IMG/VR virus record: IMGVR_UViG_3300025889_001034
Span: 1 to 22,595 of that record
Length of the DNA: 22,595 bases
Direction: 5' to 3' (one strand)
DNA from: a virus
The position numbers and the translations under genes are program-made. The notes beneath the pieces were generated by a model. It was given only the letters and a program-made list of their open reading frames with translations. It had not been told where the DNA came from and searched no databases. Positions 12,729-20,726 of the stretch are shown here, piece after piece (position 1 is the first letter of the stretch; each line of letters opens with the position of its first letter).

Positions 12729-13411
12729 TTAATCCACTTTTGATAATCATCTCTCGGCAAAATGTTTTCTGGAACGTAGGTATCTGCCGATATATTGAGG
12801 ATTCGAGCGGGTAAAGCATCCTTGAAAAACTTATAGCCCTCTTCCTCCCATGCGAAATCCTTTTCAGGTTCGCCGTGGTCAGTTCCCCAAAAAAGCTGAT
12901 TTCTGGTTTCGGGCTTATGCTGGACACCTATCATTAGCATGGTTTCAAATCCCATGTGCCACGCGATCTGGAAAACAGCTTCCATAATTCTGCGATACGT
13001 GATTCCGTCTTTTGTAAGGGCTGTTGAGTCTTTCGGTGTATGCCCGCCTACGAAAAAGTTATAGCCTGTGCGGTGTTGAAAGCGGTAAAAGTTCTCGCCG
13101 TCCAAATCATCCCAATCGGGTGTGGGGATGAACTTTGGGACATCGCTATAAACCTTTGCTAACGCCGCGCCATCTTCTAGCTTTAGTCTTTCGTCTACGC
13201 CGACGTAGTATGTCGGCTTCCAGTCCCATTCGGTTTGTTTATAAATCGTGTTTACTCCGAAGGTTGGATAATTAAACAAAGTGGGCGGCGTTAACTTTAG
13301 GTTTGGTCCTAACCCCACAATCACGCAGGTTTTCCCTTTGTGTAAATTGTAGAAGTCGGCTAGTCCAAATTTTGAAATAGTGGGCGACTGATACGGAGCC
13401 GCGTTACTCAT
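12725..13411 (-). CDS. DUF115/Maf-like Rossmann-type protein of unknown role
   Basis: This encodes 228 residues from ATG 13411, chosen over the upstream ATG because it begins at the end of the previous gene (8-bp overlap); no strong ribosome binding site is seen. GKTCVIVGLGPNLKL near 26-40 looks like a Rossmann-type nucleotide loop, followed by FGVNTIYK, YYVGVDE and MGFETMLMIGV. This order resembles DUF115/Maf and related sialyltransferase-like proteins, which handle nucleotide sugars. A glycan-related role, for example modifying virion proteins, is an inference. It is oddly placed between capsid-associated genes and the connector gene. Confidence 0.55.
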   Translation of the reverse strand: MSNAAPYQSPTISKFGLADFYNLHKGKTCVIVGLGPNLKLTPPTLFNYPTFGVNTIYKQTEWDWKPTYYVGVDERLKLEDGAALAKVYSDVPKFIPTPDWDDLDGENFYRFQHRTGYNFFVGGHTPKDSTALTKDGITYRRIMEAVFQIAWHMGFETMLMIGVQHKPETRNQLFWGTDHGEPEKDFAWEEEGYKFFKDALPARILNISADTYVPENILPRDDYQKWIK

Positions 13412-13772
13412 AGTAAACAATGACGCTTCCTGACTTGGTATTACCACCGGATGCAATAGTCACTTTGATACGCCCGTTTGCAATAGGTTCAGTTCTATCG
13501 CCGCCTGCTGTACCCGTAAGAGCCGCACCATCTTCTGCTTTATGGACTAACTCACGCGGATAAAAGCGAAGGTTTGACGTTCCGGCTGTAGCCTTTACTA
13601 AAAGCGTGTGCGTAAAACCGCCGCTAGGCTCATCGTATACAGAGACAGTCGCGCCCGTATCCGTATCGCCAGGAATGTAATCAATCGCGCAAACTTCACC
13701 GATTACAGTTTCGCCGTAGGCTGTCGCGTTACCGCTTCCGTCGGTTGTCCAGCTCACTTTTCTTGTCTTCAT
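13404..13772 (-). CDS. Small beta-rich phage structural protein (unknown)
   Basis: This encodes 122 residues of mostly strand-forming sequence (SVYDEPSGGFTHTLLV, ATAGTSNLRFYPR, GRIKVTIASGG). It is a typical composition for a capsid- or tail-associated beta-barrel protein. ATG 13772 lies within the end of the upstream gene (44-bp overlap). It sits between the capsid gene and head-tail joining genes, so a minor head or decoration role is plausible. No family is recognised with confidence. Confidence 0.55.
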   Translation of the reverse strand: MKTRKVSWTTDGSGNATAYGETVIGEVCAIDYIPGDTDTGATVSVYDEPSGGFTHTLLVKATAGTSNLRFYPRELVHKAEDGAALTGTAGGDRTEPIANGRIKVTIASGGNTKSGSVIVYYE

Positions 13773-13929
13773 CTTTTACCTCTACGGGTTTCTCTTCCGG
13801 CTGTTCAACCTTGACAGCTTTTCCGTTTTCGAGAAGCCATTGGGCGAGTTGCCCACTCGCTTCTACTTCGTCGCCTTGTGCAAAATAAACCTGTGCATCG
13901 CGGTAGTGTTCAAGCATTTTCAATTTCAT
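13729..13929 (-). CDS. Small charged protein near the capsid gene
   Basis: This encodes 66 residues from ATG 13929. The N-terminal half (KLKMLEHYRDAQVYFAQGD, then EVEASGQLAQWLLENGKA) has the look of short phage proteins with a small beta-domain ending in a helix, followed by a very charged tail (EEKPVEVKDEDKKSE). Such proteins often follow the major capsid gene. The ribosome binding site is weak; translation may be coupled to the upstream gene whose stop is four bases away. Function is unknown. Confidence 0.55.
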   Translation of the reverse strand: MKLKMLEHYRDAQVYFAQGDEVEASGQLAQWLLENGKAVKVEQPEEKPVEVKDEDKKSELDNRRKR

Positions 13930-13933
13930 GGCT

Positions 13934-14317
13934 TTACTCGTTCTTGACCCATTCCACAACGATGGATGCTGTGCCTGTTTGGGTAGAGGCTACGCCAGTA
14001 TGACGAACAAAAACAGTCGTATTGGCAGGGATGCGGTCTGAAACGATGGTCGCAACAGTGGCATCGCCAACAGATTTGGAATCTTCGTAAGCAGTAGCAG
14101 CAACAAGAGTTGCGCCGCCAGCCGCTACGCCAAGTTTGAAATTTCCAGCGGCTACGGTTTGGGTGGCTTCGCCGTATACAGCGTACACACGAACCAAACG
14201 CCCGCCACGGGCATCGGTACGAAAAAGCGGTTCGTCTACAGTAGTACCGGAGCCGTTATCAAGATTGAAAAACTGACTGCGGACTGTATCTTTTGATTGT
14301 CGGACTAAACCTTTCAT
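13934..14317 (-). CDS. Possible capsid decoration protein
   Basis: This encodes 127 residues from ATG 14317, chosen because GGAG lies nine bases upstream; the longer ORF start at 14380 would be inside the capsid gene. It is rich in Ala, Val, Thr and Gly with alternating strands (RLVRVYAVYGEATQTVAAGN, TIVSDRIPANTTVFVRHTGV) and ends in ASIVVEWVKNE. Location directly after the major capsid gene, and this composition, fit a decoration or head-fibre protein, but there is no diagnostic motif. Confidence 0.5.
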   Translation of the reverse strand: MKGLVRQSKDTVRSQFFNLDNGSGTTVDEPLFRTDARGGRLVRVYAVYGEATQTVAAGNFKLGVAAGGATLVAATAYEDSKSVGDATVATIVSDRIPANTTVFVRHTGVASTQTGTASIVVEWVKNE

Positions 14318-14329
14318 GTCATTTCTCCA

Positions 14330-14357
14330 ATGGAGGGTGAGTTTCCCCACCCTCCAT
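14330..14357 (-). other. Strong hairpin between capsid gene and the next gene
   Basis: A perfect 10-bp inverted repeat (ATGGAGGGTG with CACCCTCCAT) closes an 8-nt loop. It starts nine bases after the capsid stop. There is no U tract after it, so it is more likely an mRNA-stabilising or processing element, or a weak attenuator, than an intrinsic terminator. It could lower expression of downstream genes relative to capsid. Confidence 0.55.
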
Positions 14358-14366
14358 ATTATTGAT

Positions 14367-15938
14367 TTACACGCCGACATTGTAGGAAATGGCGGAGGCT
14401 TCGGTGTCGCGGTAGGTCATACCCCAACGAGCGAGAGCGACAATTTCCCAAGAATCCGCGTTTGCAATGCGGGTGGTTTCGATAGTCATGCGGCGTTTGA
14501 AAGCTTGTTTCCACTGGTCAAAGCGGACGGCGAGAATCGCGCCGGTGGTGTTATTGGCTACGGTTCCAGTAGCAACCTTGCCAGCGGTGTTCGCAAGGCG
14601 GACAGAGCTGTTGCGGTGCATCTGGTACGCGGGCAGGATGGAGTATCCATAAGCGCGGGTCAAGAAGCCATTTTCAACAGTGGCGGCAGAGTTCACGTCA
14701 CGAGTCTTTACTTCGGGCAACTTCATGTTTGCCCAGTAGGTTGGCATATCCACAAGGAACGACACATTGCGAGGATCGGCACCATTCAAGCCAGCAGTAC
14801 CCATCAACTTCAAGGTTTCGATATAGTCTTCAATAACAAACGAACCAGAAGCCGAGCGGCTATTGGCGGTGTTGGTTACGAGAGCCAACTTACGGAAGCC
14901 GTCTTGCAGAAGGTACACAGTACCAGCGGCGGGAGTGCCGTCAATGCTGTTGATGTTCTTATTGGCGGAGGTTTCGACATCGCCGTCAATCATGAGGTGT
15001 TCGAGGATTTCAGCACCGGAAGTCGTCAACTGTTGGCGAAGCTGTGACACAAACGGGATGAGGGAATCTTCGGTCATTTCGTTTGTGTACAAAACACGCG
15101 CACCCAACTTGGAAAGGGTCAACTGCTTATTGCTAGTTGCCATCTGTGAGGCGGTCACAGTCGCAGCAGGAACTTTCAAAGTGCTATCACTAGCGGTAGC
15201 TTCGCTCACACCGTACCAAGTTGGGTCGGTGGATTCAAGGGGAACGTAAACGCTGGAATACCCATCAGGCACAACCTGCGAAGGAATTTTGTCAAACACA
15301 ACATTAGCGGCGCGGATGGCAGCCCAAATCTGGTTTGAGTACGCAGTACCAACCCAGTCAGAGCCGATACCAGAACCACCGGAGTACATCGGGTCAGTGG
15401 CAGCCTTGACAGCAGCACTAACAGCGTCGGGAGTGGGGTCAATGCGAGTGGCAGCCTTGAAAGCGTTCTTGACGTAGGAAATGCCCTTACGTCCCTCTTC
15501 GGTGTTATCGTCTTTGAGTTCTGCGATTTTCAGGGACAACGCCTTTACAGCACCACCAGAAACATTCTTACCGGCGGATTGCAGGGTTTCAATCAACAGC
15601 GAGGTTTCGCCAGCGTCTAGCCCATCGTATTTCCAAGTATCAGAATATTGGGACTGATACGGGGCGGAGCCTTCAAACGGGAGGCGGTTGTTCTTGGCGC
15701 GTTCTGCCTTGACAGCGGCTTCAACAGCTTCTTTCTTCTCGCGTTCAAAGCGTTCCTTTTCGTCGGCTTCGGCTTTCTCTGCCTGAGAGATAGCATCAAT
15801 ACGAGCCTGCAACTTCACAGCCTGTTTGTTGTAGCTGTCGAGCTTCTCAGCTTGTTCGTCGCTGATGTCATTACCCAAAGCCAAAAGGCTCTTGATAGAA
15901 GCGCGTACTTTTTCGAGTTCTTTCTTGATTTCGTCCAT
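14367..15938 (-). CDS. Major capsid protein, HK97 fold, with N-terminal scaffold-like domain
   Basis: This encodes 523 residues. Residues 1-85 are an extended charged coiled coil (EIKKELEKVRASIKSLLA, EKAEADEKERFEREKKEA), the delta or scaffold domain normally removed by the prohead protease. The remainder contains typical capsid regions: SQVVPDGYSSVYVPLE, TLSKLGARVLYTNEMTED, then EILEHLMIDGD, SFLVDMPTYWANMK and a C-terminal RRMTIETTRIANADSWEIV. The length fits a fused delta domain plus mature capsid. It follows the protease gene with 3 bases between; ATG 15938 has AAAGGAA. It forms the icosahedral shell. Confidence 0.9.
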   Translation of the reverse strand: MDEIKKELEKVRASIKSLLALGNDISDEQAEKLDSYNKQAVKLQARIDAISQAEKAEADEKERFEREKKEAVEAAVKAERAKNNRLPFEGSAPYQSQYSDTWKYDGLDAGETSLLIETLQSAGKNVSGGAVKALSLKIAELKDDNTEEGRKGISYVKNAFKAATRIDPTPDAVSAAVKAATDPMYSGGSGIGSDWVGTAYSNQIWAAIRAANVVFDKIPSQVVPDGYSSVYVPLESTDPTWYGVSEATASDSTLKVPAATVTASQMATSNKQLTLSKLGARVLYTNEMTEDSLIPFVSQLRQQLTTSGAEILEHLMIDGDVETSANKNINSIDGTPAAGTVYLLQDGFRKLALVTNTANSRSASGSFVIEDYIETLKLMGTAGLNGADPRNVSFLVDMPTYWANMKLPEVKTRDVNSAATVENGFLTRAYGYSILPAYQMHRNSSVRLANTAGKVATGTVANNTTGAILAVRFDQWKQAFKRRMTIETTRIANADSWEIVALARWGMTYRDTEASAISYNVGV

Positions 15939-15941
15939 TGT

Positions 15942-16787
15942 TTAGTTTCCTTTGTCCATCTTGGACAGTAATTTTTTAGATTTTTCAATAATCTCTAAAT
16001 TCCGCGCACGTTTCGCCGCACTTTGTGCCTCTGGTAAAACGCCGTCGGTAATCTTTGAGACCTCAGGGAACGGGATTCCCGCATCCCTGTAAATAGCTTT
16101 CATAGCCCCTAACGGTAGAGCGTATGCCATAGAATTAGCAGGCTTTACATTTCCGTTGCCTAACTCCCACAATGACACTTCAGCCAACGCCCAAACGCTA
16201 ATACGTCCGGGTCGATTCTTTTCGTACATGATGTTTTTCCCGCCGACGTTCAATCGGGCGAGATGCGAGATAGAACCGCTAGACACTGCAACCGCGCCAC
16301 GTTTAGCAGCTTCCCAGATGTCTTGCGCCTGTTTAATTGCTTTATCCAATACAACGCGGATATGCCAGCCGTCCGCCATTTTCTTTAGGGAGCCCGCGAT
16401 TACATTCCCTAGCTTGATGGGCTTATCCTGAAAACCTTCCGCGCCCTGCTTGATTCCGTGCTGGTACACGACTAGGGGAGTTTGAAACGTGTCCGGCATC
16501 ACGTCTGTAGACTCGTCGAACCATTGTTGGTCAGCATCTTTTGTGTGGAATGGAACTGCTAATACGTCCAGTTCCCAATCGCCGACGGCTTTTACTGCGA
16601 ATAACTGGGGATTGAGAATAAAGCCAGCTTTTCCCGCTATATTTGCCGCGTCCGCTTTTCCCTCTACCACCGAAGCGTAACAAATGGCGATTGCCGCCTG
16701 TTCGTCGTATTCTCCGCTGTCTTGTACCTGCATAACGCAGCGGTGCATTTTGTCTTGTAAGTTATCTGGTACGTTCTGGTATGGCAT
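15942..16787 (-). CDS. Prohead maturation protease, HK97 family
   Basis: This encodes 281 residues. The expected catalytic pattern is visible: His110 in VVYQHG, Ser169/170 in AVAVSSGSISH, and Glu203 in LAEVSL, matching a His-Ser-Glu type phage prohead protease. The first 45 residues (LQDKMHRCVMQVQDSGEYD, then EQAAIAICYASVVEGK) form an extra small helical domain. The C-terminus is a charged helix that may be self-cleaved. ATG 16787 is chosen because AGGGAA lies just upstream and because a longer start would lie inside the terminator hairpin. It cleaves the capsid delta domain during head maturation. Confidence 0.82.
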   Translation of the reverse strand: MPYQNVPDNLQDKMHRCVMQVQDSGEYDEQAAIAICYASVVEGKADAANIAGKAGFILNPQLFAVKAVGDWELDVLAVPFHTKDADQQWFDESTDVMPDTFQTPLVVYQHGIKQGAEGFQDKPIKLGNVIAGSLKKMADGWHIRVVLDKAIKQAQDIWEAAKRGAVAVSSGSISHLARLNVGGKNIMYEKNRPGRISVWALAEVSLWELGNGNVKPANSMAYALPLGAMKAIYRDAGIPFPEVSKITDGVLPEAQSAAKRARNLEIIEKSKKLLSKMDKGN

Positions 16788-16809
16788 AAAATTCCCTATT
16801 AACGCAAAA

Positions 16810-16862
16810 AAGCAGGCGACGAAAAAACAATACATTACGTATTGCTTTCACGTCGCCTGCTT
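16810..16862 (-). terminator. Intrinsic terminator / attenuator before the protease gene
   Basis: A 12-bp perfect stem (AAGCAGGCGACG with CGTCGCCTGCTT) encloses an inner CAATAC/GTATTG stem, and on the minus strand is followed by a run of six T. This meets the description of an intrinsic terminator. It lies 23 bases before the protease start, so it either ends transcripts from the upstream genes or acts as an attenuator in the leader. Confidence 0.78.
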
Positions 16863-16981
16863 TGCCAGCAAGCCCCTCAGTGAATACCGCGCTAGGCGGT
16901 GGACTTATTTAGTTTTATGCAGACGTTATCCGTCTGACGGTCGAAATACTACCACGCTTTTATTTTTAGCGCAAGTGTCAA
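16863..16981 (-). promoter_or_regulatory. Promoter-like sequence and structured leader
   Basis: On the minus strand, TAGTAT at 16951-16946 preceded by TGG is an extended -10 sequence; TTGCGC at 16974-16969 is 17 bases upstream as a weak -35. A better TTGACA at 16981-16976 is 24 bases away, too far to count. Downstream the RNA could form hairpins CAGACG/CGTCTG and ACCGC/GCGGT before the terminator hairpin. Together these resemble either a short RNA gene or a regulated leader for the capsid genes. Confidence 0.45.
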
Positions 16982-17181
16982 TTATTAGACTTAACTATCC
17001 ATTTCAGTTTGATAATATTTAGCTTCCATGCGAGCCAGCCTATAAAACCTTTTCTTTGTTCCCGTCGCTCATTATACGTACCACCATAATTGACGACGAC
17101 AACCTTATCGCTTATATCATGGATGCTACCGTCTGATGTTTCTATTTTTACAACTATTTTACCCGTTGAAGCATTAGCCAT
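16978..17181 (-). CDS. Small protein of unknown function
   Basis: This encodes 67 residues. The first half is strand-rich (KIVVKIETSDGSIHDI, KVVVVNYGG) and the second half is basic with a hydrophobic helix (GFIGWLAWKLNIIKLKWIV) that might contact a membrane or pack in a complex. ATG 17181 has AAAGGG eight bases upstream. It is the last gene before the leader region. No family is recognised. Confidence 0.55.
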   Translation of the reverse strand: MANASTGKIVVKIETSDGSIHDISDKVVVVNYGGTYNERREQRKGFIGWLAWKLNIIKLKWIVKSNN

Positions 17182-17184
17182 GAT

Positions 17185-17415
17185 TTACCCTTTCGATTTC
17201 TTTTCGTCGTTTACCATCTTCACAACGCCTTTTAGGTCTATCGGGTTTCCAATTCTCTGCAACTCCATAAAAAGCACAAACGAGATAATATCCTCTTTTA
17301 TCCCAGCGTCCAATGCGTCGGAAATAATATCGCTTGACGTTTTATACTTTTTTTCGGATGTAGGGTCAATAAAAACAGGAATGTTTTTATCTGCCTGATT
17401 CTTTTTCTTTGTCAT
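17185..17415 (-). CDS. Small helical protein of unknown function
   Basis: This encodes 76 residues, mostly predicted helix (TSSDIISDALDAGIKEDII, then SFVLFMELQRIG), with charged ends. The start overlaps the previous stop as ATGA, which implies translational coupling, and the next gene begins three bases after its stop. A structural or regulatory role in head assembly is possible from location only. Confidence 0.55.
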   Translation of the reverse strand: MTKKKNQADKNIPVFIDPTSEKKYKTSSDIISDALDAGIKEDIISFVLFMELQRIGNPIDLKGVVKMVNDEKKSKG

Positions 17416-17897
17416 GATTTACCCTTTCCGGCAATCCACTTTTTCAATTCAGCATAAGCGTGACGTATCGCGCCCGCTGTGTTTGATGCGATTTTACTCG
17501 ACACTGTTCTGTGCCCAACGGCTTTTTGGTGACGGGTCTGTGTTTCATCACCCCATAGCCATTTAGCACCCTTGGAATTATTCTCGAATGTGTACCCGTA
17601 GCCGTTGTTTGTCGGCTTCATTCTCCATGCGTTAGACGTTGCGCCGGTGCGGTTGTTCTGCCCAATCTGGTCTAGGTGCGCAAATATCCAAGCGCGTTGA
17701 CGGGCGGCTTTTTCAGGGTCTAGCGAGTAGGAGCGAAACGGCTTGACGTATTTATACGGCTCGTAGTGCTTTAGCCCGTGCGATTCGTCGCCTAAAATAT
17801 ATTCGGCAAACGCTTTCAGCGCGGTCTTTAGCCCGCCGCGTGGAACTTCACGCAGAAAGGCTTGTACATCTTCAAGGTTACGGATTACGATTTTCAT
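17412..17897 (-). CDS. Phage morphogenesis-type protein of unknown role
   Basis: This encodes 161 residues. The start (MKIVIRNLEDVQAFLREV, then PRGGLKTALKAFAEYILG) and the central YEPYKYVKPF are of a kind I have seen in phage head-tail clusters, but I cannot name the family with certainty. The C-terminus is basic (VGHRTVSSKIASNTAGAIRH). It overlaps the next upstream gene by 20 bp and the downstream gene by 4 bp. It lies between the MuF-like protein and the protease, so a head-completion role is a reasonable guess. Confidence 0.6.
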   Translation of the reverse strand: MKIVIRNLEDVQAFLREVPRGGLKTALKAFAEYILGDESHGLKHYEPYKYVKPFRSYSLDPEKAARQRAWIFAHLDQIGQNNRTGATSNAWRMKPTNNGYGYTFENNSKGAKWLWGDETQTRHQKAVGHRTVSSKIASNTAGAIRHAYAELKKWIAGKGKS

Positions 17898-18087
17898 AAG
17901 TTTTATTGTTCTGGTAGTAAAAATATGCTGCTACCAGCAGCATATCAGCGTCACCCATATCAACTGGGATACCGTATAAACTTGCGCCTTTTATGATTTC
18001 CTTTATTTCGTCTGCTTGCTTCTTGATAAGTTCTTTTGTCTTCTCTTTTTGTAATTCAATAAGTAGCATTTCTCTTTCTGGTTCCAT
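17878..18087 (-). CDS. Small helical protein of unknown function
   Basis: This encodes 69 residues. The first 35 are a charged helix (EREMLLIELQKEKTKELIKK) likely to form a coiled coil, and the second half contains DMLLVAAYFYYQNN. ATG 18087 has AAAGGA six bases upstream. Its stop is inside the next gene. No domain is recognised. Confidence 0.55.
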   Translation of the reverse strand: MEPEREMLLIELQKEKTKELIKKQADEIKEIIKGASLYGIPVDMGDADMLLVAAYFYYQNNKTYENRNP

Positions 18088-18099
18088 ATCACATCCTTT

Positions 18100-18717
18100 C
18101 TATAACGACCAGACGGCTCCGCTATCATCAACCAACGTATGCTGACATCGCCAACCACCACAGGAATACGCCGAACCGATGCCAGGCACAAGGTTGTTCT
18201 TTACCCACCATGAGGCGCGGTGACGTTTGCCTTTGTACCGCTTGCACTCGTCGCAGGAATCTGTGCCATCTTCACCGACCAGCGTTAGCATGATGTTTTT
18301 TCCTGAGGCTATTTTAACATAGCTGTAGATTCTGTCCAACGTCGAGGCGTAGCCTTCGGCGCGTTGGCTGGCGTAATCGAACAGTTTGAAATCCTCACCT
18401 TTCTCCTGCCGTAGATTCTTTAGGTTCTGGAATAGCATATTGATATTTGCTATTTCTGCCTCTTGTGCCGCGGCTATCCATTCGGATACGTCGGCATCAA
18501 TGGGTAAGGCTTGCCCGCCGTCTTCCCATCCAGCATCACCCGCAGATGGAAATGCTGTGCCGACGGCGCGTATCATGGCGTTTTTATAGGATGTCATCGC
18601 GCTTGTGCCGTCTAGGTAATCATAGACGGCAGAGAATACTTCCTCGTAATACGCCTTGCGGATTTTAGGATATACCCCTAGCGTGGCTTTGATGGCTTCG
18701 GCTAATACTTCGTCCAT
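18100..18717 (-). CDS. MuF-like minor head protein with zinc-binding C-terminus
   Basis: This encodes 205 residues. The C-terminal part has SCDECKRYKGKRHRASWWV and SCGGWRCQHTL, with Cys155, Cys158, Cys186, Cys191 and His193. This layout (CxxC near a basic segment, then GxRCxCxH-like end) is typical of MuF-type minor head proteins such as Mu gpF and SPP1 gp7. They sit inside the capsid near the portal and help DNA entry or ejection. The N-terminal half is helical. The start overlaps the preceding stop by one base (TAATG). Confidence 0.78.
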   Translation of the reverse strand: MDEVLAEAIKATLGVYPKIRKAYYEEVFSAVYDYLDGTSAMTSYKNAMIRAVGTAFPSAGDAGWEDGGQALPIDADVSEWIAAAQEAEIANINMLFQNLKNLRQEKGEDFKLFDYASQRAEGYASTLDRIYSYVKIASGKNIMLTLVGEDGTDSCDECKRYKGKRHRASWWVKNNLVPGIGSAYSCGGWRCQHTLVDDSGAVWSL

Positions 18718-19136
18718 TATGCCTCAATCAATTTATCGCCGACTTTGATGTAACTTAATCGCTCATCAATACAGCGAACTTCATACATAACATAAGGCTT
18801 ATTGTTTTTATCTTTCCAGTAAAGTACTTCTTTTTCACCTTTTGCTAAAAGAAATAAATCCCAAAACATCTGAATTGGGTCGTAACCTTCTGGTACATGC
18901 TGTTCATACCATAAGCCAGATACATTTATTCTCTCTTGTAATTCTTTTCCAAGCCAGAACTGCACTTCAAAGTTATCGCGCATAAAATCGCGAATATACA
19001 CAACAAGATAGCCATTATAAAAAAATGGCTCTGATTTCATAAAGTCTGTTTTAGGCGCATATTTTGATAAACTTGCGCCGCAGTTAGTGCAGTTAGTACC
19101 GTCTTGGTTTGACGTTCCACAATAATCACACTTCAT
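18717..19136 (-). CDS. Zinc-ribbon protein inserted between portal and MuF genes
   Basis: This encodes 139 residues. The N-terminus CDYCGTSNQDGTNCTNCG is a clear four-cysteine zinc ribbon. The rest is an alpha/beta domain rich in aromatic and charged residues (NGYLVVYIRDFMRDNF, EVLYWKDKNNKPYVMYEV) without a recognised family. Portal and MuF genes are usually adjacent, so this is an accessory insertion, and its DNA is visibly more A/T-rich than its neighbours. ATG 19136 follows AAAGGA. A host-directed role is conceivable but not shown. Confidence 0.65.
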   Translation of the reverse strand: MKCDYCGTSNQDGTNCTNCGASLSKYAPKTDFMKSEPFFYNGYLVVYIRDFMRDNFEVQFWLGKELQERINVSGLWYEQHVPEGYDPIQMFWDLFLLAKGEKEVLYWKDKNNKPYVMYEVRCIDERLSYIKVGDKLIEA

Positions 19137-19140
19137 TTCT

Positions 19141-20718
19141 TTATCCTTTCACCTTGAATCGCAATGCCTGCCGTATGGCTTCCACGGTCAACGCAACACG
19201 GCTTTCGTCAATTACACGGACACTACTAAAGACATTCTTTACATCGTCTTCATTCTTACAGGCAGGAAGCGCGGACTCGATTTGTTCCCGCACGTATTCG
19301 GGGATAAAGTCGCTGTCAAACTTTACGGCTTTGCCGACGGCTTTTAGTGCCTTGCGTCTGTAACGGTCTAAATCCTCGTTCATCTTTTGCGCGTTGGTAT
19401 CGGGCTGTGTGGCAGGCTGTTCCGGCATGACCCGATTCGGCTGCGTGTTATTTACTGGCGGCACGGGTTGGTCTTTCGGTGCGGAGGCTTTTCCCATTTC
19501 GGAAAGCAGGAGATTGTCACGCTCATCGCCTAACAGGTCGTCGCCGTATATTTCCTCTCGTACCTCTCCGAGTGTGTGGGTGCGCTCAAAGGCTTCTTGT
19601 TCTTTGAGTTTCAGTTCCTTATCAGTAACGCGCACATCTTCAAAGCGTCCGATAATCTTGCGCCCATCGTAGCGGGATAGTATGGACGCGGTAATCTTCT
19701 CGGACATCATGACCTGCATCCCGTAGATGTGGTCAAAGAATGTCGCACGACCTACGACACTATTTGCCTGCGTAGCGTTTTCAGACAGCATCGTATAAGA
19801 CCCAGGCGCAACCGTGGTCATGATTTCCTCTTTATTTGCCTTGCGTCCTTCTAGGAACTCCATCTCGCGCTGAGATACTGAATTTTGTAGCCACTGTACC
19901 CCGCCTTGACCTACACCACGAAGCATGAGCATTTCGCGATTTTTGGAAGCCTCGCGGGTATCGTGCTTGATTTTCTCCCAAGTGGGGTCAGCTACCATCT
20001 GTTCAAACGTCATAACGGACGGGAGCCGTCCGTTATTATTGGCAAATAAAGTAGTGTTGTATTTCTGCATCCCCAAATCGCCAGCGGCAACCATGGCAAT
20101 GGCTTCAATTGCAGATAAGCCGACAAAGCGCGAGAACGGATTGAACCTCTTGAAATGGACAATCTCATTAGGTTGCAAGAATATCTCCATGCCGTTTCCA
20201 GGGTAGTACATATACCCGCGTAGAAACATCTGCTTATCGGGAATAGGGATAATCATGCTAGGCGGAATGACCCACATTTCAGACGGAGGCTTATCTTCGC
20301 CATCTGAATTATTGAGCCACCAATATGAATTTCCGTTTAATTTCCAATATGCAATCGTTGCGTAAAGGAACTCATACCGGCTGTCTAATTCGTTGGGACG
20401 TTGCAGCAGTACCTCGAAGTCATGATTCGGGATGTCTTTCGGTTCTTTCCCCGTAATCAATCTCGCCACGCTGAACGGGGTCAGGGCAGAGGCGGACGCT
20501 GTAATATCTACCGCAAGCAATACCCATGACAGTTTCCGGTACAGTTCGGCTTGATGGTCATATATCGACGGGTCTGGCATGGTCAGGCTTTCCGCCTCTG
20601 CGGTTGCGAGCTGCCATTGTTCCCATTCCTTACGCGATGATTTCAGGGCGTTTAGCTCTTTTATGATATTGGTGTATTCCTTGCGTGATACTGGTAGTAA
20701 GTTGTCAAATAATCCCAT
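19141..20718 (-). CDS. Portal protein
   Basis: This encodes 525 residues from ATG 20718, chosen because AGGAGA lies six bases upstream. It matches HK97-type portal proteins: EWEQWQLATAEAESL near the start, WKLNGNSYWWL, PNEIVHFKRFNPFSRFVGLS, SAIEAIAMVAAG and LLYKV-type helical regions, then QREMEFLEGRKANKEEI. The C-terminus is a helical, charged tail with a Pro-rich linker (PKDQPVPPVNNTQPNRVMP). Portals form the dodecameric DNA gate at one capsid vertex. It follows the terminase gene with 8 bases between. Confidence 0.9.
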   Translation of the reverse strand: MGLFDNLLPVSRKEYTNIIKELNALKSSRKEWEQWQLATAEAESLTMPDPSIYDHQAELYRKLSWVLLAVDITASASALTPFSVARLITGKEPKDIPNHDFEVLLQRPNELDSRYEFLYATIAYWKLNGNSYWWLNNSDGEDKPPSEMWVIPPSMIIPIPDKQMFLRGYMYYPGNGMEIFLQPNEIVHFKRFNPFSRFVGLSAIEAIAMVAAGDLGMQKYNTTLFANNNGRLPSVMTFEQMVADPTWEKIKHDTREASKNREMLMLRGVGQGGVQWLQNSVSQREMEFLEGRKANKEEIMTTVAPGSYTMLSENATQANSVVGRATFFDHIYGMQVMMSEKITASILSRYDGRKIIGRFEDVRVTDKELKLKEQEAFERTHTLGEVREEIYGDDLLGDERDNLLLSEMGKASAPKDQPVPPVNNTQPNRVMPEQPATQPDTNAQKMNEDLDRYRRKALKAVGKAVKFDSDFIPEYVREQIESALPACKNEDDVKNVFSSVRVIDESRVALTVEAIRQALRFKVKG

Positions 20719-20726
20719 TGTGTCTC

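Noticed and set aside
14316-15047. A 243-codon plus-strand frame opposite the capsid gene
   Set aside because: Shadow of the HK97 capsid gene; no independent support.
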